A DNA stretch of 64,000 nt from Corynebacterium liangguodongii (lineage in GTDB: Bacteria; Actinomycetota; Actinomycetes; Mycobacteriales; Mycobacteriaceae): NCBI RefSeq assembly GCF_003070865.1, contig NZ_CP026948.1, positions 62,001 to 126,000 on the forward strand. The letters are read 5' to 3'. Position numbers and translations under genes: made by a program. The notes below the pieces were generated by a model that was given only the letters and a program-made list of their open reading frames with translations, was not told the DNA's origin and made no database searches. Numbering within the stretch: the first letter of the stretch is position 1; the number at the start of each line of letters is the position of its first letter. Shown here in pieces: positions 9,224-18,180 of this stretch.

Positions 9224-10615
9224 ATGGAGAAGGTCGGAAGCGTTGATGAGGGCGTCGATAAGCTGATCGAGCTCTACGAGGCCTCGTGCGAGCTGGCGCG
9301 GCGCGCGATCCCGGCTGGTGACGCCGATGCGTACGAGGGCGTGCGCTACCCGAAGATCGCCGTGAAGATCGCCACGTGGGTGCCGGTGGATCGCCGCGAG
9401 CCCTTCGGCTACGTCGACGAGGCCGGGACGTATTCGGCCGCCCTGTCGCGCCCTGACCTGATGGCCCCCTACCTGCGCAGCCAGCTCGGCGCGCTGTGCG
9501 CGAACTACGATGCCGTCATCGAGGTCGGCTACTCGGAAATTCGCATCCCCCCGGAGTACATCCGCGGCGTTGACGGGCTCGCGGAGGTGCGCGCCAACAA
9601 CCCCGCCGGGGTGCCGCGGCCCACGCTTGACGACGTCCACGACGGCATCATCGACGGCGAGTGGGAATCCTTCCACGGCGCCGAGAAACCCCTGTTCCAC
9701 TTCGGCCCGCAGCGCTTCGACATCGCGTGCGCCCGCATCGAGCACTACACCGGCATCGAGGTGGACACCGTGCAGCGCTACATCTTGTTTACCAACTACG
9801 CCATGCACACCCGCGAGTTCGTCGCCTTCGGGCTGCGCGCGATGGAAAAACCCGACTCCCGCTACACTCGCCTCGTGCTGCCTTCCGGCGAGGTCGAGCC
9901 GGGGGAGGACCCCGACGATATTGACCTCGGCTCGCCGCGCCAGATGCCGCGCTACGACCTCGTTACCGACGACGGCGACGGCATCACCATGATCAACATC
10001 GGGGTGGGCCCGTCGAACGCGAAGACGATCACGGATTGCCTGGCGGTGTTGCGCCCGGAGGCGTGGATCATGATCGGCCACTGCGCTGGCTTGGACGCGC
10101 GCATGCGCATCGGCGACCTCATCCTGGGCAACGCCTACGAGCGCCACGACAACCTGCTCGATTCCCACATCCGCCGCGATCAGCCGATCCCCGCCGTGCC
10201 CGAGATCCAGCGCACGTTGGAGAAAACGGTGGAGAAAATCTACGGGGAGGACCCCTCGCTCATGCGCACCGGCACAGTGCTCTCCACCGGGGACCGCAAC
10301 TGGGAGTGGAAGACGCCGCAGGAGCTGTGGAACTGGCTGCGCGGCTCCACCGCGACCGCCGTGGACATGGAATCGTGCACCATCGCCGCCAACGGGTACC
10401 GCTACCGCGTGCCCTACGGCACCCTACTCGCGGTCTCCGACCTGCCGCTGCACGCCGTGCCCAAGCTGCCGGCTGGTGCGCAGGCGTTCTACTCCAACTC
10501 GAAGGAGGCGCACGTGATGTGCGCGGTGAAGGCGATGGAGAAGCTGGCGAAGCACCCCGAGCGGCTGCGCACCCGCAAGCTGCGCCGCACCATCGGCGAG
10601 GTCCCCTTCCGCTAA
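9224..10615 (+). CDS. amn: AMP nucleosidase
   Basis: 463-residue enzyme hydrolysing AMP to adenine and ribose 5-phosphate in purine salvage. Full-length match to the Amn family: an N-terminal regulatory part, and a C-terminal nucleoside-phosphorylase-like domain with MIGHCAGLDARMRIGDLILG and the catalytic-region segment ATAVDMESCTIAANGYRY. The ATG at 9224 is chosen because TACGCT (a -10 box) lies at 9211-9216, giving a leaderless or nearly leaderless transcript. The same arrangement is preserved in the decayed copy at 6607. The stop overlaps the ATG of the sirtuin gene. Confidence 0.93.
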   Translation: MEKVGSVDEGVDKLIELYEASCELARRAIPAGDADAYEGVRYPKIAVKIATWVPVDRREPFGYVDEAGTYSAALSRPDLMAPYLRSQLGALCANYDAVIEVGYSEIRIPPEYIRGVDGLAEVRANNPAGVPRPTLDDVHDGIIDGEWESFHGAEKPLFHFGPQRFDIACARIEHYTGIEVDTVQRYILFTNYAMHTREFVAFGLRAMEKPDSRYTRLVLPSGEVEPGEDPDDIDLGSPRQMPRYDLVTDDGDGITMINIGVGPSNAKTITDCLAVLRPEAWIMIGHCAGLDARMRIGDLILGNAYERHDNLLDSHIRRDQPIPAVPEIQRTLEKTVEKIYGEDPSLMRTGTVLSTGDRNWEWKTPQELWNWLRGSTATAVDMESCTIAANGYRYRVPYGTLLAVSDLPLHAVPKLPAGAQAFYSNSKEAHVMCAVKAMEKLAKHPERLRTRKLRRTIGEVPFR

Positions 10616-11547
10616 TGACGTTTAGCGACCCGGCCATCGAGATGGCCCACCGCAGCGCGATCCGTTCCATCGAGCGCGTCGTCGCCGAGACCGTCGAGCC
10701 GGCCGAGCCGGGCGCCGCGCTCGACTACGTCGTCAGCATGCTTGGTGATCCTCAGGTCCTCGTGCTCACCGGGGCCGGGGTGTCTACCGAGTCCGGCATC
10801 CCCGACTACCGCTCGGAGAACGGCCGGCTTTCACAAGGCCGGCCGATGACCTACCAGGAGTTCGCCCACGCCCCGGAGGCGGTGCGTCGCTACTGGGCGC
10901 GCGCCTTCGTGGGCATTCGCTACCTGCGCACCGCGGCGCCGAACCGCACCCACTTCGCGCTCGTCGAGCTCGAGCGCGCCGGGTTGGTCAGCGCAATCAT
11001 CACACAAAACGTCGATGGGCTGCACCGCGAGGCCGGCAGCGCCCGCGTCATCGAGCTTCACGGAAACATGGGCAGCGTGTCCTGCCTGGACTGCGGTGTG
11101 AATGAGGAGCGCACGCTTTTCGACGCCCGCCTCACCGCCGCCAACCCCCACTACGCCGAGTCGGTCCGCGTGACAGGTTCCATGCTCAACCCCGACGGCG
11201 ACGTCGAGCTGCGCGACGGCGACGTCGAGCGCTTCCGCATGATCTCCTGCCGCTCCTGCGGCGGGCAGCGCCTCAAGCCGTCCGTGGTCTACTTCGGCGA
11301 ATCGGTGCCCAGGCGCCGCCGCGACGAGGCCGCGCGGTTGCTCGCGGAATCCACCGGGGTGATCGCGCTGGGCACCTCGTTGGCGGTGATGAGCGGATAC
11401 AAAATCGTGCTTGATGCCCTCGCCGCACACAAGCCAGTCGCAGTGATCAACGGCGGCCCGGGCCGCGCTGACCCGAAAGTGCCGGTGGTGTGGCGCACGG
11501 GCGTCGGCGACGCCCTCGACGCGGTGCTCGACAGCCTCGAGCTGTAA
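10615..11547 (+). CDS. Sir2-family NAD-dependent protein deacylase
   Basis: 310-residue sirtuin. NAD-binding GAGVSTESGIPDYRS, the TQNVDGLH motif with catalytic His in IELHGNMG, and the zinc ribbon CLDC...CRSC are all present, so it should be active on acyl-lysine. An N-terminal extension of about 40 residues precedes the Rossmann core. The start ATG overlaps the amn stop (TAATG), indicating coupling with AMP nucleosidase. This pairing of adenine-nucleotide turnover with an NAD-consuming enzyme may be only positional. Confidence 0.92.
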   Translation: MTFSDPAIEMAHRSAIRSIERVVAETVEPAEPGAALDYVVSMLGDPQVLVLTGAGVSTESGIPDYRSENGRLSQGRPMTYQEFAHAPEAVRRYWARAFVGIRYLRTAAPNRTHFALVELERAGLVSAIITQNVDGLHREAGSARVIELHGNMGSVSCLDCGVNEERTLFDARLTAANPHYAESVRVTGSMLNPDGDVELRDGDVERFRMISCRSCGGQRLKPSVVYFGESVPRRRRDEAARLLAESTGVIALGTSLAVMSGYKIVLDALAAHKPVAVINGGPGRADPKVPVVWRTGVGDALDAVLDSLEL

Positions 11548-11565
11548 GGGGACGGGAGACGTACT

Positions 11566-12168
11566 GTGGTGGCTATGGACGCAGTACTATTCGGGCTCTC
11601 CGGCGTCATCCTCGCGCCGCGCTCCGAGGCGGGGCGCCGAGCGGTCGAGCGGGCGGCCGGCGCGGGCGATACGGCGCGGTTCTGGCGTGCCTACGCGGAG
11701 CTGCGCCCCGACCTCGAGGTCGGGGAAGTCTCGGACGCGCGGTGGTGGCAGCAGGTGGGGCTGCGCGCCGGGCTGGCCGACATCGACGTCTACGAGGCGA
11801 TCGCCGCGGACGCGGCCTCGCTTGCGTCCGAGCGGCGGGACATGGTGGATCTGCTGCTCGAGCTGGTGGATTCCGGCTACGCCGTGGGGGTGATCGATAA
11901 CGTCCCGCTGGGTGTCGCCACGCATGTGCGCGAGTGCCACCCGTGGCTTGCCGAGCTCGACGCGGTGACTTTTTCGTGCGACATCGGGGTGGGAAAGCCG
12001 GACGCGGCCGCCTACCTCGTCGCGCTCGACGCGATGGGAGCTAAGCCCGGCTCCACGCTCTACGTCGATGCGTGCGATGAGTGGCTCGCCGCGGCGGCGG
12101 CCCTCGGAGTGCGCACCGTGCGCTTTACCGAGACGACAGACCTACGAGAGGACCTAACAAAGCCATGA
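11566..12168 (+). CDS. HAD-like protein with degenerate catalytic motif
   Basis: 200 residues with a haloacid-dehalogenase-type layout: GKPDAAAY near residue 140 and YVDACDEWLAAAAALG as motif IV. However, motif I reads LFGLSGV where LFDLDGV is usual, so both catalytic aspartates (nucleophile and acid/base) are replaced by Gly and Ser. The rest of the fold looks intact and the frame is clean. It is therefore probably a non-hydrolytic HAD homologue, perhaps a binding protein. It starts at GTG 11566 behind GGGAG; an ATG at 11575 is the alternative. It is coupled to the next gene by an ATGA overlap. Confidence 0.75.
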   Translation: MVAMDAVLFGLSGVILAPRSEAGRRAVERAAGAGDTARFWRAYAELRPDLEVGEVSDARWWQQVGLRAGLADIDVYEAIAADAASLASERRDMVDLLLELVDSGYAVGVIDNVPLGVATHVRECHPWLAELDAVTFSCDIGVGKPDAAAYLVALDAMGAKPGSTLYVDACDEWLAAAAALGVRTVRFTETTDLREDLTKP

Positions 12169-12689
12169 TCTACACCTTTGAGGGGCACACCCCACGGATC
12201 GATCCGAGCGCCTACATCGCGCCGGAGGCCACCATTATTGGCAACGTCGTCATCGGCGCGGGGGTGAGCGTCTGGCCCGGTGCGGTCATCCGCGGCGACG
12301 TCGGCGCCATCCGCATCGGCGCGCGCTCCAACATTCAAGACGGCGCCGTGGTCCACGTGGACACCGGCGGGGAGACGATCCTGGGCGAGGACGTCACCGT
12401 CGGGCACCTCGCCATGGTGCACGGCTGCCACGTCGAGCCCGCCTCCCTGATCGGGATGAACTCGACAGTGCTTTCCCGCTCGCGCATCGGCGAGTGCACG
12501 ATCGTCGGCGGTGGAGCGGTTGTGCTCGAGGGGCAGGTCGTCCCGCCCTTCTCGGTGGCCGCTGGGGTGCCGGCGAAGGTGCGCAAGGAGCTGCCGGGCT
12601 CCTCGCGTACCGATCGGATCGCCCACGCCGCCCATTATGTTGAGCTAGGGCGCCGCCACCGCGAGGGGCTCGCGCAGCACGAGGTCTAG
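12165..12689 (+). CDS. Gamma-carbonic-anhydrase-like hexapeptide protein
   Basis: 174 residues with left-handed beta-helix hexapeptide repeats from residue 10 to about 130, including DGAVVHVD and HLAMVHGCHV, which supply the metal-binding histidines of the gamma-CA/YrdA family. Its activity could be carbonic anhydrase or a related, unproven one. It starts at ATG overlapping the HAD stop. Its 3' end overlaps the convergent ROK-family gene by 45 bases, an unusually long tail-to-tail coding overlap. Confidence 0.87.
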   Translation: MIYTFEGHTPRIDPSAYIAPEATIIGNVVIGAGVSVWPGAVIRGDVGAIRIGARSNIQDGAVVHVDTGGETILGEDVTVGHLAMVHGCHVEPASLIGMNSTVLSRSRIGECTIVGGGAVVLEGQVVPPFSVAAGVPAKVRKELPGSSRTDRIAHAAHYVELGRRHREGLAQHEV

Positions 12690-13721
12690 GGCGACGGCGC
12701 GGGCGATGTCGCGCACGACCTCGCGGTGGGTCGGGATCATCCGCAGCTCGACGGAGGAGCCGGCGGCGCCGGACGCGCGGACGGCGCGGGCGAAGGGGCC
12801 GGGGGCGAGGGGGTCGTCGATAAACGCGCTGCCCGCCACGACGATCGTGGAGGGGGAGTGGGCCGCGGCGAGGTCTGCGGCCAGTACGCCGAGCTCCCGG
12901 GCGCGGCGGTCGAGCGCGCCTCGGGTGAGCTCTTTGCAGGTGGCGTCGGTGACGGCGTCGATAAGCGTGCGAATGTGGGGCTTGTCAATGGAGTCGATCA
13001 GCCCTTCCGTGGTGAGGTCCTCGCGCTCCACAGCGACCGGCTCCACGCCCCCCGGGGTGGAGATCGCGCAGCCGAGCGAGTCGTCGGCGAACAGGGCCAT
13101 CACCGCCTCCGCGTCGAGCGCGGCGGAGGATTGAAGCTCGGAGCCGACGATGGCGGCCGCGGCGGAGGTCACCACAACGGGCACGGAGAACTGCTCGCGC
13201 AGCTGGGCGCCGATGTCCACCCCGCGCCACCCGAGGTTCGGGGCGTAGACGTCGCCGTCGCCCGTGACCGTGCCGGAGGTGGTCACCCCGACGGTGGCCA
13301 GCGGGCGGTGTACGTCGGCGTTGAGCCTATTGAGCGCCGCCATGACGTGCTGGATGAAATCGTCCTGGCTCATCGCGGCGACAGGGATGTCGACGTCGAT
13401 GCTGCGCAACGTGTGGCCCTTGAGATCGAACAGGGCGATGTAGGTCGACTGTGTGCCCACCGCGATGCCGGCGTGGATGGCCTGCGGCACTGCCAGCTCC
13501 AGCGGAATCGTCGGGCGCCCGCGCCCCGCAGCGCGGGCCAGGTCGGGGCGCTCGGCGACGTAGCCCGCCGCGGCTAGGGCGGCGATGGCGCGTGTAATCG
13601 TGGGTTGGCTCAGCCCCGTCGCCTCCACGAGCTCGCTTCTCGATGTCAGCTCCCTCAGCCGAACGAGGTGCAGGCACTTCGCCGCCGGACTCGACGGGAG
13701 GGAGAAAGGGGCCGAGGACAT
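12645..13721 (-). CDS. ROK-family transcriptional regulator
   Basis: 358 residues. The N-terminal winged helix-turn-helix (residues about 15-60, with TGLSQPTITRAIAAL as recognition helix region) is followed by a ROK/sugar-kinase-like domain with VGVTTSGTVTGDG. This suggests a repressor or activator responding to a sugar or sugar phosphate. The ROK zinc motif CGCxxxGC is not evident, so ligand handling may be altered. A TATATT -10 box lies five bases before the ATG, consistent with a leaderless message. It is divergent from the DUF885 gene, a possible target. Confidence 0.83.
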   Translation of the reverse strand: MSSAPFSLPSSPAAKCLHLVRLRELTSRSELVEATGLSQPTITRAIAALAAAGYVAERPDLARAAGRGRPTIPLELAVPQAIHAGIAVGTQSTYIALFDLKGHTLRSIDVDIPVAAMSQDDFIQHVMAALNRLNADVHRPLATVGVTTSGTVTGDGDVYAPNLGWRGVDIGAQLREQFSVPVVVTSAAAAIVGSELQSSAALDAEAVMALFADDSLGCAISTPGGVEPVAVEREDLTTEGLIDSIDKPHIRTLIDAVTDATCKELTRGALDRRARELGVLAADLAAAHSPSTIVVAGSAFIDDPLAPGPFARAVRASGAAGSSVELRMIPTHREVVRDIARAVALDLVLREPLAVAAP

Positions 13722-13819
13722 GATGAATATAATAACAACCTGATAGGCAGCTTAACGCACGGGCGCCGGTGTAGGAACCAAATGGCAGTTGGGTGGACAG
13801 TTGGATAGACTCTGCCACC
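13722..13819. promoter_or_regulatory. Divergent promoter region (ROK regulator / DUF885 gene)
   Basis: The 98-base gap contains an AT-rich patch with TATATT on the minus strand just ahead of the ROK gene. TAGACT (13806-13811) lies on the plus strand eight bases before the DUF885 ATG. Both look like actinobacterial -10 boxes giving very short or absent leaders. No clear palindromic operator was resolved. Confidence 0.5.
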
Positions 13820-15490
13820 ATGAAGCGAGAGCAAACGGGGCGGGCCCCATCGCTGCTTGATGCGACCTGCGAGGATTTTGTCTACGATCTCGTCGAATTA
13901 TCCCCAACGCTAGCCACGCGAATCGGGCTCGAGGGCCACGACCAGGAGTTGCAGGACTTCAGCCCCGCGTACTGGGACAAGATGGCAGAGAGGATCCGCG
14001 ACCTTCTGGCCGATGTCGATGCGCTCAACGACAACACCGATGAATCCGACGACGAGGACGATTTCGATCACGTCGACAGCCTCACCGCCGCCATCCTGCG
14101 TGACCGCATGATTCAGGAGCTCGACCTGCACCACCGCGGCGAAGACCTGCGGATGCTGAACAACATTGACTCACCGATCCAGCACATCCGCGACGCGCTC
14201 GCGCTGATGCCGAAGATTACGGCGGAAGACCTCGACAACGTCGCTGCCCGGCTGACCAAGGTGCCCGATGCCCTCTCCGGCTACCGCGATTCCCTCGCCG
14301 AGGCGGCGAGCCAGGGTGATGTGGCAACCCACCGCCAGATAGACGCGGTGATTAGCCAATGCGAGGCCCTCGGGGGAGAAGGTTCGATGCTCGAGCGCCT
14401 CGGCGTGGAGGCGGAGTCCGACCCCGTGGCCTGTGCCAAGCGCGCCTTCGAGGAGATGGCGGACTGGCTCTCCACCGAGCTCTCCCCGATGGCCTCGCAC
14501 GACGACAGCGTCGGGCGCGACCGCTACGAGTTCCTCTCCCAGTTCTTCCTCGGCCGCAAGGTTGACCTCGACGAGACATACGAGTGGGCGCTCGACCGCC
14601 TCCGCGAGGTCGTCTCGCAGCAAGAACAGCTCGTGCGCTCGATGTTTTCGGAATCCACGACGATCCACGCGGCGTTTCGCAAGCTCAACGAGGAGGGCCG
14701 CTACGCGCTGCGCACCAGCGACGAGCTGCTGGAATGGATGACAGATTCCGTCCGCGAGGCCTACGCGGTGCTGCAGCGCAACTGCTTTACCATCCCCGCC
14801 GGCGTCGAGCGCCTCGACTGCGCCATCGACCCGGCGGCCTCGGGCGGGCTCAGCTACACCCCGCCCAGCGACGACCTCGTCCGCCCGGGCACGCTGTGGT
14901 GGTCCATGGCCGAGGGTGACAACATCTTGCATACCTGGCACGAGCTCACCCACATCTTCCACCAGGGCGCACCCGGCCACCACGTCATGCACGCTACGGC
15001 CCTTAGCCAGCGAGGGGACCTCAACCTGTGGCGCCGCGCCGTCTACACCAACGCCGCCCACGACGAGGGGTGGGCGCTCTACGCCGAGCAGCTCATGGGC
15101 GAGTTTGGCTACTTCGAAGAGCCGGCGATGAAGCTCGGCCACCTCGACTCGAAGCGCCTCCAGCTCGCGCGCGTGATCGTGGACATCGGCGTCCACCTGC
15201 AGAAGAAGACCCCGGACAAGACCGGGGTGTGGGACGCGCAATACGCCAAGGCGTTCCTGCGAGACAACACGGCCATGCCGGAGTCGCGAGTGAGCTTCGA
15301 GCTGGACCGCTACATGGGCTGGCCGGGCCAGGCGCCCGCCTGCTGTGTGGGCTACCGGGCCTGGCTCGAGCTGCGCGAGGCCGCGCGCGGGCGCGGGATG
15401 AGCCTGCGCGAGTTTCACGACGAGGCCCTGCGGCTCGGCTCCATGCCGATGGATATCCTCGCCGAGGAAATCCTCGGCGAGGACCGCTAG
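13820..15490 (+). CDS. DUF885-family putative zinc hydrolase
   Basis: 556 residues of the DUF885 family, which has a peptidase-like fold. HELTHIFHQGAPGHH (around residue 370) and DEGWALYAEQLM (around residue 420) supply the HExxH-like and distal metal/catalytic residues. No signal peptide is visible, so it is probably cytosolic. The ATG at 13820 is chosen over an upstream GTG because a -10 box sits directly before it. The substrate is unknown; related proteins are annotated as carboxypeptidases or dipeptide hydrolases without strong proof. Confidence 0.85.
   Translation: MKREQTGRAPSLLDATCEDFVYDLVELSPTLATRIGLEGHDQELQDFSPAYWDKMAERIRDLLADVDALNDNTDESDDEDDFDHVDSLTAAILRDRMIQELDLHHRGEDLRMLNNIDSPIQHIRDALALMPKITAEDLDNVAARLTKVPDALSGYRDSLAEAASQGDVATHRQIDAVISQCEALGGEGSMLERLGVEAESDPVACAKRAFEEMADWLSTELSPMASHDDSVGRDRYEFLSQFFLGRKVDLDETYEWALDRLREVVSQQEQLVRSMFSESTTIHAAFRKLNEEGRYALRTSDELLEWMTDSVREAYAVLQRNCFTIPAGVERLDCAIDPAASGGLSYTPPSDDLVRPGTLWWSMAEGDNILHTWHELTHIFHQGAPGHHVMHATALSQRGDLNLWRRAVYTNAAHDEGWALYAEQLMGEFGYFEEPAMKLGHLDSKRLQLARVIVDIGVHLQKKTPDKTGVWDAQYAKAFLRDNTAMPESRVSFELDRYMGWPGQAPACCVGYRAWLELREAARGRGMSLREFHDEALRLGSMPMDILAEEILGEDR
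15457..15482 (+). other. Perfect 11-bp hairpin at the end of the DUF885 gene
   Basis: CCTCGCCGAGG, AAAT, CCTCGGCGAGG forms an uninterrupted stem inside the last codons (LAEEILGED). No T tract follows, so it may be a codon-usage coincidence, an RNA-stability element or a factor-dependent end. In the following 15491-15733 gap I see no supported gene. Confidence 0.45.
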
Positions 15491-15733
15491 GTATCTGGCA
15501 AAACGCACGACGCGGATCAGGCAGATGAACTGGATACGGGCCACAGGTGGTCCTGCTGCGCCAGCGACGGCCCGCGCGCTCGAAGATGGCACCGAGGACG
15601 ACGGATGCGGGCGCTACGATGAGCCAACGGGTTACCGTACTCACCCAGGAAATGCTACTCCGGGTGCCCGCTATGGCCGGCAGAAGTATTCCATATCTAA
15701 GTATCGGCCACGCGGGTGTGTCATTATAGGCCA

Positions 15734-16333
15734 ATGACTAACTCCGATTCACACGCCGCGGAGCGCCCCCGCGTCGGCCGCCCGAAGCGCCGGGCCGCCA
15801 CCGAGGAAAAGATCTACCGTTCGGTGCTCAAGATCGCCCGGGAGAAGGGCTTCGGCGCCGTGACCATTGACGCCGTCGTGGCCGACTCCGGGGTGGCAAA
15901 GACCACGATCTACAGGCGCTACGACGATCGCGTGGACATGCTTATCGACGTCCTGCGCCACCTCACCCTCGATGTCCCCGCCGAATACCCCACCGACCAA
16001 AAGGGATTCGAGCGCTACATCGTCAACCTCCACGACCACCTGGAGAACAAGATCGGCTTGCGGCTCATCGGCGCGCTGGTCTCGAGCTCGGAGGAGTTCC
16101 TCGAGGAGTGGCGCGAGCGCGTCGTCGACGAACTGGTCTCGGGGTTTAGCCGCTACTTCTCCAAGGGCGTGAAGGCGGGCAGCTTCGCCGAAGGGGTTAA
16201 CGGGGGTGTCATCGCCACCATGGTCGTCGGCAGCGTGCTCACGCGCGCGGTGTTCGACCTGAAGAACCGCGAGCGGCACGCCAAGGCCGTAGCCGCCATG
16301 CTGTGGCCGATCATCTCGGTGAAGACGCAATAG
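15734..16333 (+). CDS. TetR/AcrR-family transcriptional regulator
   Basis: 199 residues. The N-terminal helix-turn-helix spans residues about 20-65 (VTIDAVVADSGVAKTTIYRRY), the hallmark of TetR regulators, followed by a helical ligand-binding domain. The ATG at 15734 has TATAGG just upstream as a possible -10. It is convergent with the APC permease gene, only seven bases apart, so the two need not be functionally linked. The ligand is unknown. Confidence 0.88.
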   Translation: MTNSDSHAAERPRVGRPKRRAATEEKIYRSVLKIAREKGFGAVTIDAVVADSGVAKTTIYRRYDDRVDMLIDVLRHLTLDVPAEYPTDQKGFERYIVNLHDHLENKIGLRLIGALVSSSEEFLEEWRERVVDELVSGFSRYFSKGVKAGSFAEGVNGGVIATMVVGSVLTRAVFDLKNRERHAKAVAAMLWPIISVKTQ

Positions 16334-16340
16334 CGGCGCG

Positions 16341-17810
16341 CTACCCCAGGGTCAGCGTGCCCCCCGCCAGGCCGAAGACGGCGGCGATCGCCCCGGCCGC
16401 GATGAGCGCGACGACGCCCCACTCGAAGGCGTTGAAGGCTCGTTCGCGCCGGGCGATGCGGGTGAACACGTACGGGATGAAGCCGGGCACCACGGCCAGC
16501 GCCCCGAAGAGCACGTAGACGGGGTCGGCGGCGTAGATCAGCCAGAGCGAGTAGATCATGCCGACCACGCCCACGGCGAGGTGGGCGCGGTCATCCCGCG
16601 GGGAGGCGGCGGGCCCGGAGTCGTCGAAACGCGTGCCCGCGTGCGGGTGGGTGAGCCCTTTGCCGCGCACGGCGAGGAGCACCAAGTAGAGCGAAGAGAA
16701 GATGTACGGCAGCAGGTACATGATGGTGGCCAGCTGCACCATCGAAGTATACGAGGCCTCGCTAACAAAGAAGATGATGACGAAGGCCTGGATCACCGCG
16801 GTGGAGATGAGCTGGGCGGCAACCGGCGCGCCGGCCGCGTTGGTGCGGCCCAGGCGGTGAGGCAGGATGCCGTCGCGCGCCATCATCACGATGGGTTCGG
16901 CACACAGCATCTGCCAGGAGACGTACGCGCCGAGCACAGACAGGCACAACCCGGTCGAGACCAGCGCGCCGCCCCAGGGCCCGACGACGGCCTCGAGGAC
17001 CGCGCCCATCGAGTTCTCCGGCAGGGCGGCGAGCTCCTCGCGGCTCATCACGCCGTAGGAGAGGGTGGATACCGCCACGAGCAGGGCGAGGACGGAGAGG
17101 AAGCCGACGACGGTGGCGCGACCGACGTCGCTACGCGTGCGCGCCTGCTTGGAGTACACGCTCGCGCCTTCGATGCCGATGAACACCCAGACGGTAAAGA
17201 GCATGATGCCCTGGAGTTGTTCGCCGAACGGGAGCCCTTCGCCCGCGCCCCAGAAGTCGAGGGTGAAGGTGTCCCAACGAAAGCCGAGGAAGGCCACCAG
17301 CACGATGAAGCACAAGATGGGCACCGTTTTAGCCACCGTGGTGACCACGTTCATGAGAGCCGCCTGCTGCACCCCGCGCGTGAGCATGGCGAAGATGACC
17401 CACGTCAGCGCCGATGTCGCCACCGCGAGAACCGCGTTGTTGCGCAGCACCGGCACGTAGTGGCCGATGGTGGAGAAGAACAGGTTGGCGTAGCCCACCT
17501 GCGCGATGACCGAGCCGAGCCAGTAGCCCCACCCCGAAGTAAACCCGATGAAGTCACCGAGGCCCGCGCGCACGTAGGAGTACACGCCAGAATCGAGGTG
17601 GGGTTTTCGCTGCGCGAGGATCTGGAAGACAAACGCGATGGAGAGCATGCCGACGCCCGCGATCGCCCAGCCGACGAGCATCGCGCCGGGGCTGGCTAAC
17701 GAGGCGATGTTCTGCGGCAGGGCGAAGATGCCGGACCCGATGCAGGAACCGATGATGAGCGAGACCAGGGTCCACATGGTGACGGTGTGGGTCTTCGACG
17801 CCGTTGTCAT
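16341..17810 (-). CDS. APC-family amino-acid permease (basic amino acid/polyamine antiporter type)
   Basis: 489 residues with about 12 membrane spans. The N-terminus LVSLIIGSCIGSGIFALPQN carries the glycine-rich TM1 signature of the APA branch of APC transporters (ArcD/LysI-like). It may exchange arginine, lysine, ornithine or a polyamine; the sequence does not decide which. The ATG at 17810 is chosen because the family N-terminus starts there; an upstream in-frame start at 17840 would add ten unlikely residues. It stands alone with no cognate catabolic genes beside it. Confidence 0.87.
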   Translation of the reverse strand: MTTASKTHTVTMWTLVSLIIGSCIGSGIFALPQNIASLASPGAMLVGWAIAGVGMLSIAFVFQILAQRKPHLDSGVYSYVRAGLGDFIGFTSGWGYWLGSVIAQVGYANLFFSTIGHYVPVLRNNAVLAVATSALTWVIFAMLTRGVQQAALMNVVTTVAKTVPILCFIVLVAFLGFRWDTFTLDFWGAGEGLPFGEQLQGIMLFTVWVFIGIEGASVYSKQARTRSDVGRATVVGFLSVLALLVAVSTLSYGVMSREELAALPENSMGAVLEAVVGPWGGALVSTGLCLSVLGAYVSWQMLCAEPIVMMARDGILPHRLGRTNAAGAPVAAQLISTAVIQAFVIIFFVSEASYTSMVQLATIMYLLPYIFSSLYLVLLAVRGKGLTHPHAGTRFDDSGPAASPRDDRAHLAVGVVGMIYSLWLIYAADPVYVLFGALAVVPGFIPYVFTRIARRERAFNAFEWGVVALIAAGAIAAVFGLAGGTLTLG

Positions 17811-17898
17811 GTTCCCAGAGAATAGTGTGTGACAGTTCAAAGAAGGAAAATGGCCGCGGTGGTGCTCCCGCGACCTTCACGGCTCTGGTGCCAAAACC

Positions 17899-18175
17899 TC
17901 ACGGCGTCCGGCGTTGACCGCCGCGGGTAGCGAACTCGTCGAGCAGGTCGAGGACTTCGACAGCCCGGCATGCTCGCGTCCGTTTGTCCAGCATCGCTGA
18001 TGCCAGGATTCCCGTGCTCTCCCGTGCATCCAGTGCCTTGCGCACACTGACCTGCGTTATGTTCAACTCGTCGGCGACAATCCTGGACGTAACCACCGGG
18101 CGCCGCAGCAACAAAGGTATGAGCTTCCACACCAGCGCATCACCACGGGAGCTCACGTCCCCCTCCCACTCACCT
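17899..18175 (-). pseudogene. C-terminal remnant of a Fic-family protein
   Basis: The minus strand encodes about 85 residues ending RAVEVLDLLDEFATRGGQRR. A winged-helix segment (VADELNITQVSVRKAL) precedes this, matching the C-terminal DNA-binding end of actinobacterial Fic/DOC proteins. The Fic catalytic domain (HPFxxGNGR) is absent because the sequence is joined at about 18176 to an aldehyde dehydrogenase fragment on the other strand. It is a truncated relic at the edge of the insertion-sequence cluster. Confidence 0.65.
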
Positions 18176-18180
18176 CTCAA

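Noticed and set aside
15491..15733. Hydrophobic minus-strand reading upstream of the TetR gene, faintly like an AbrB-type membrane segment
   Set aside because: Only about 35 residues look membrane-like, and no frame continues it convincingly, so a relic cannot be supported.
16581..17699. Long plus-strand frame opposite the APC permease
   Set aside because: Antisense shadow with charged low-complexity sequence and no domain.
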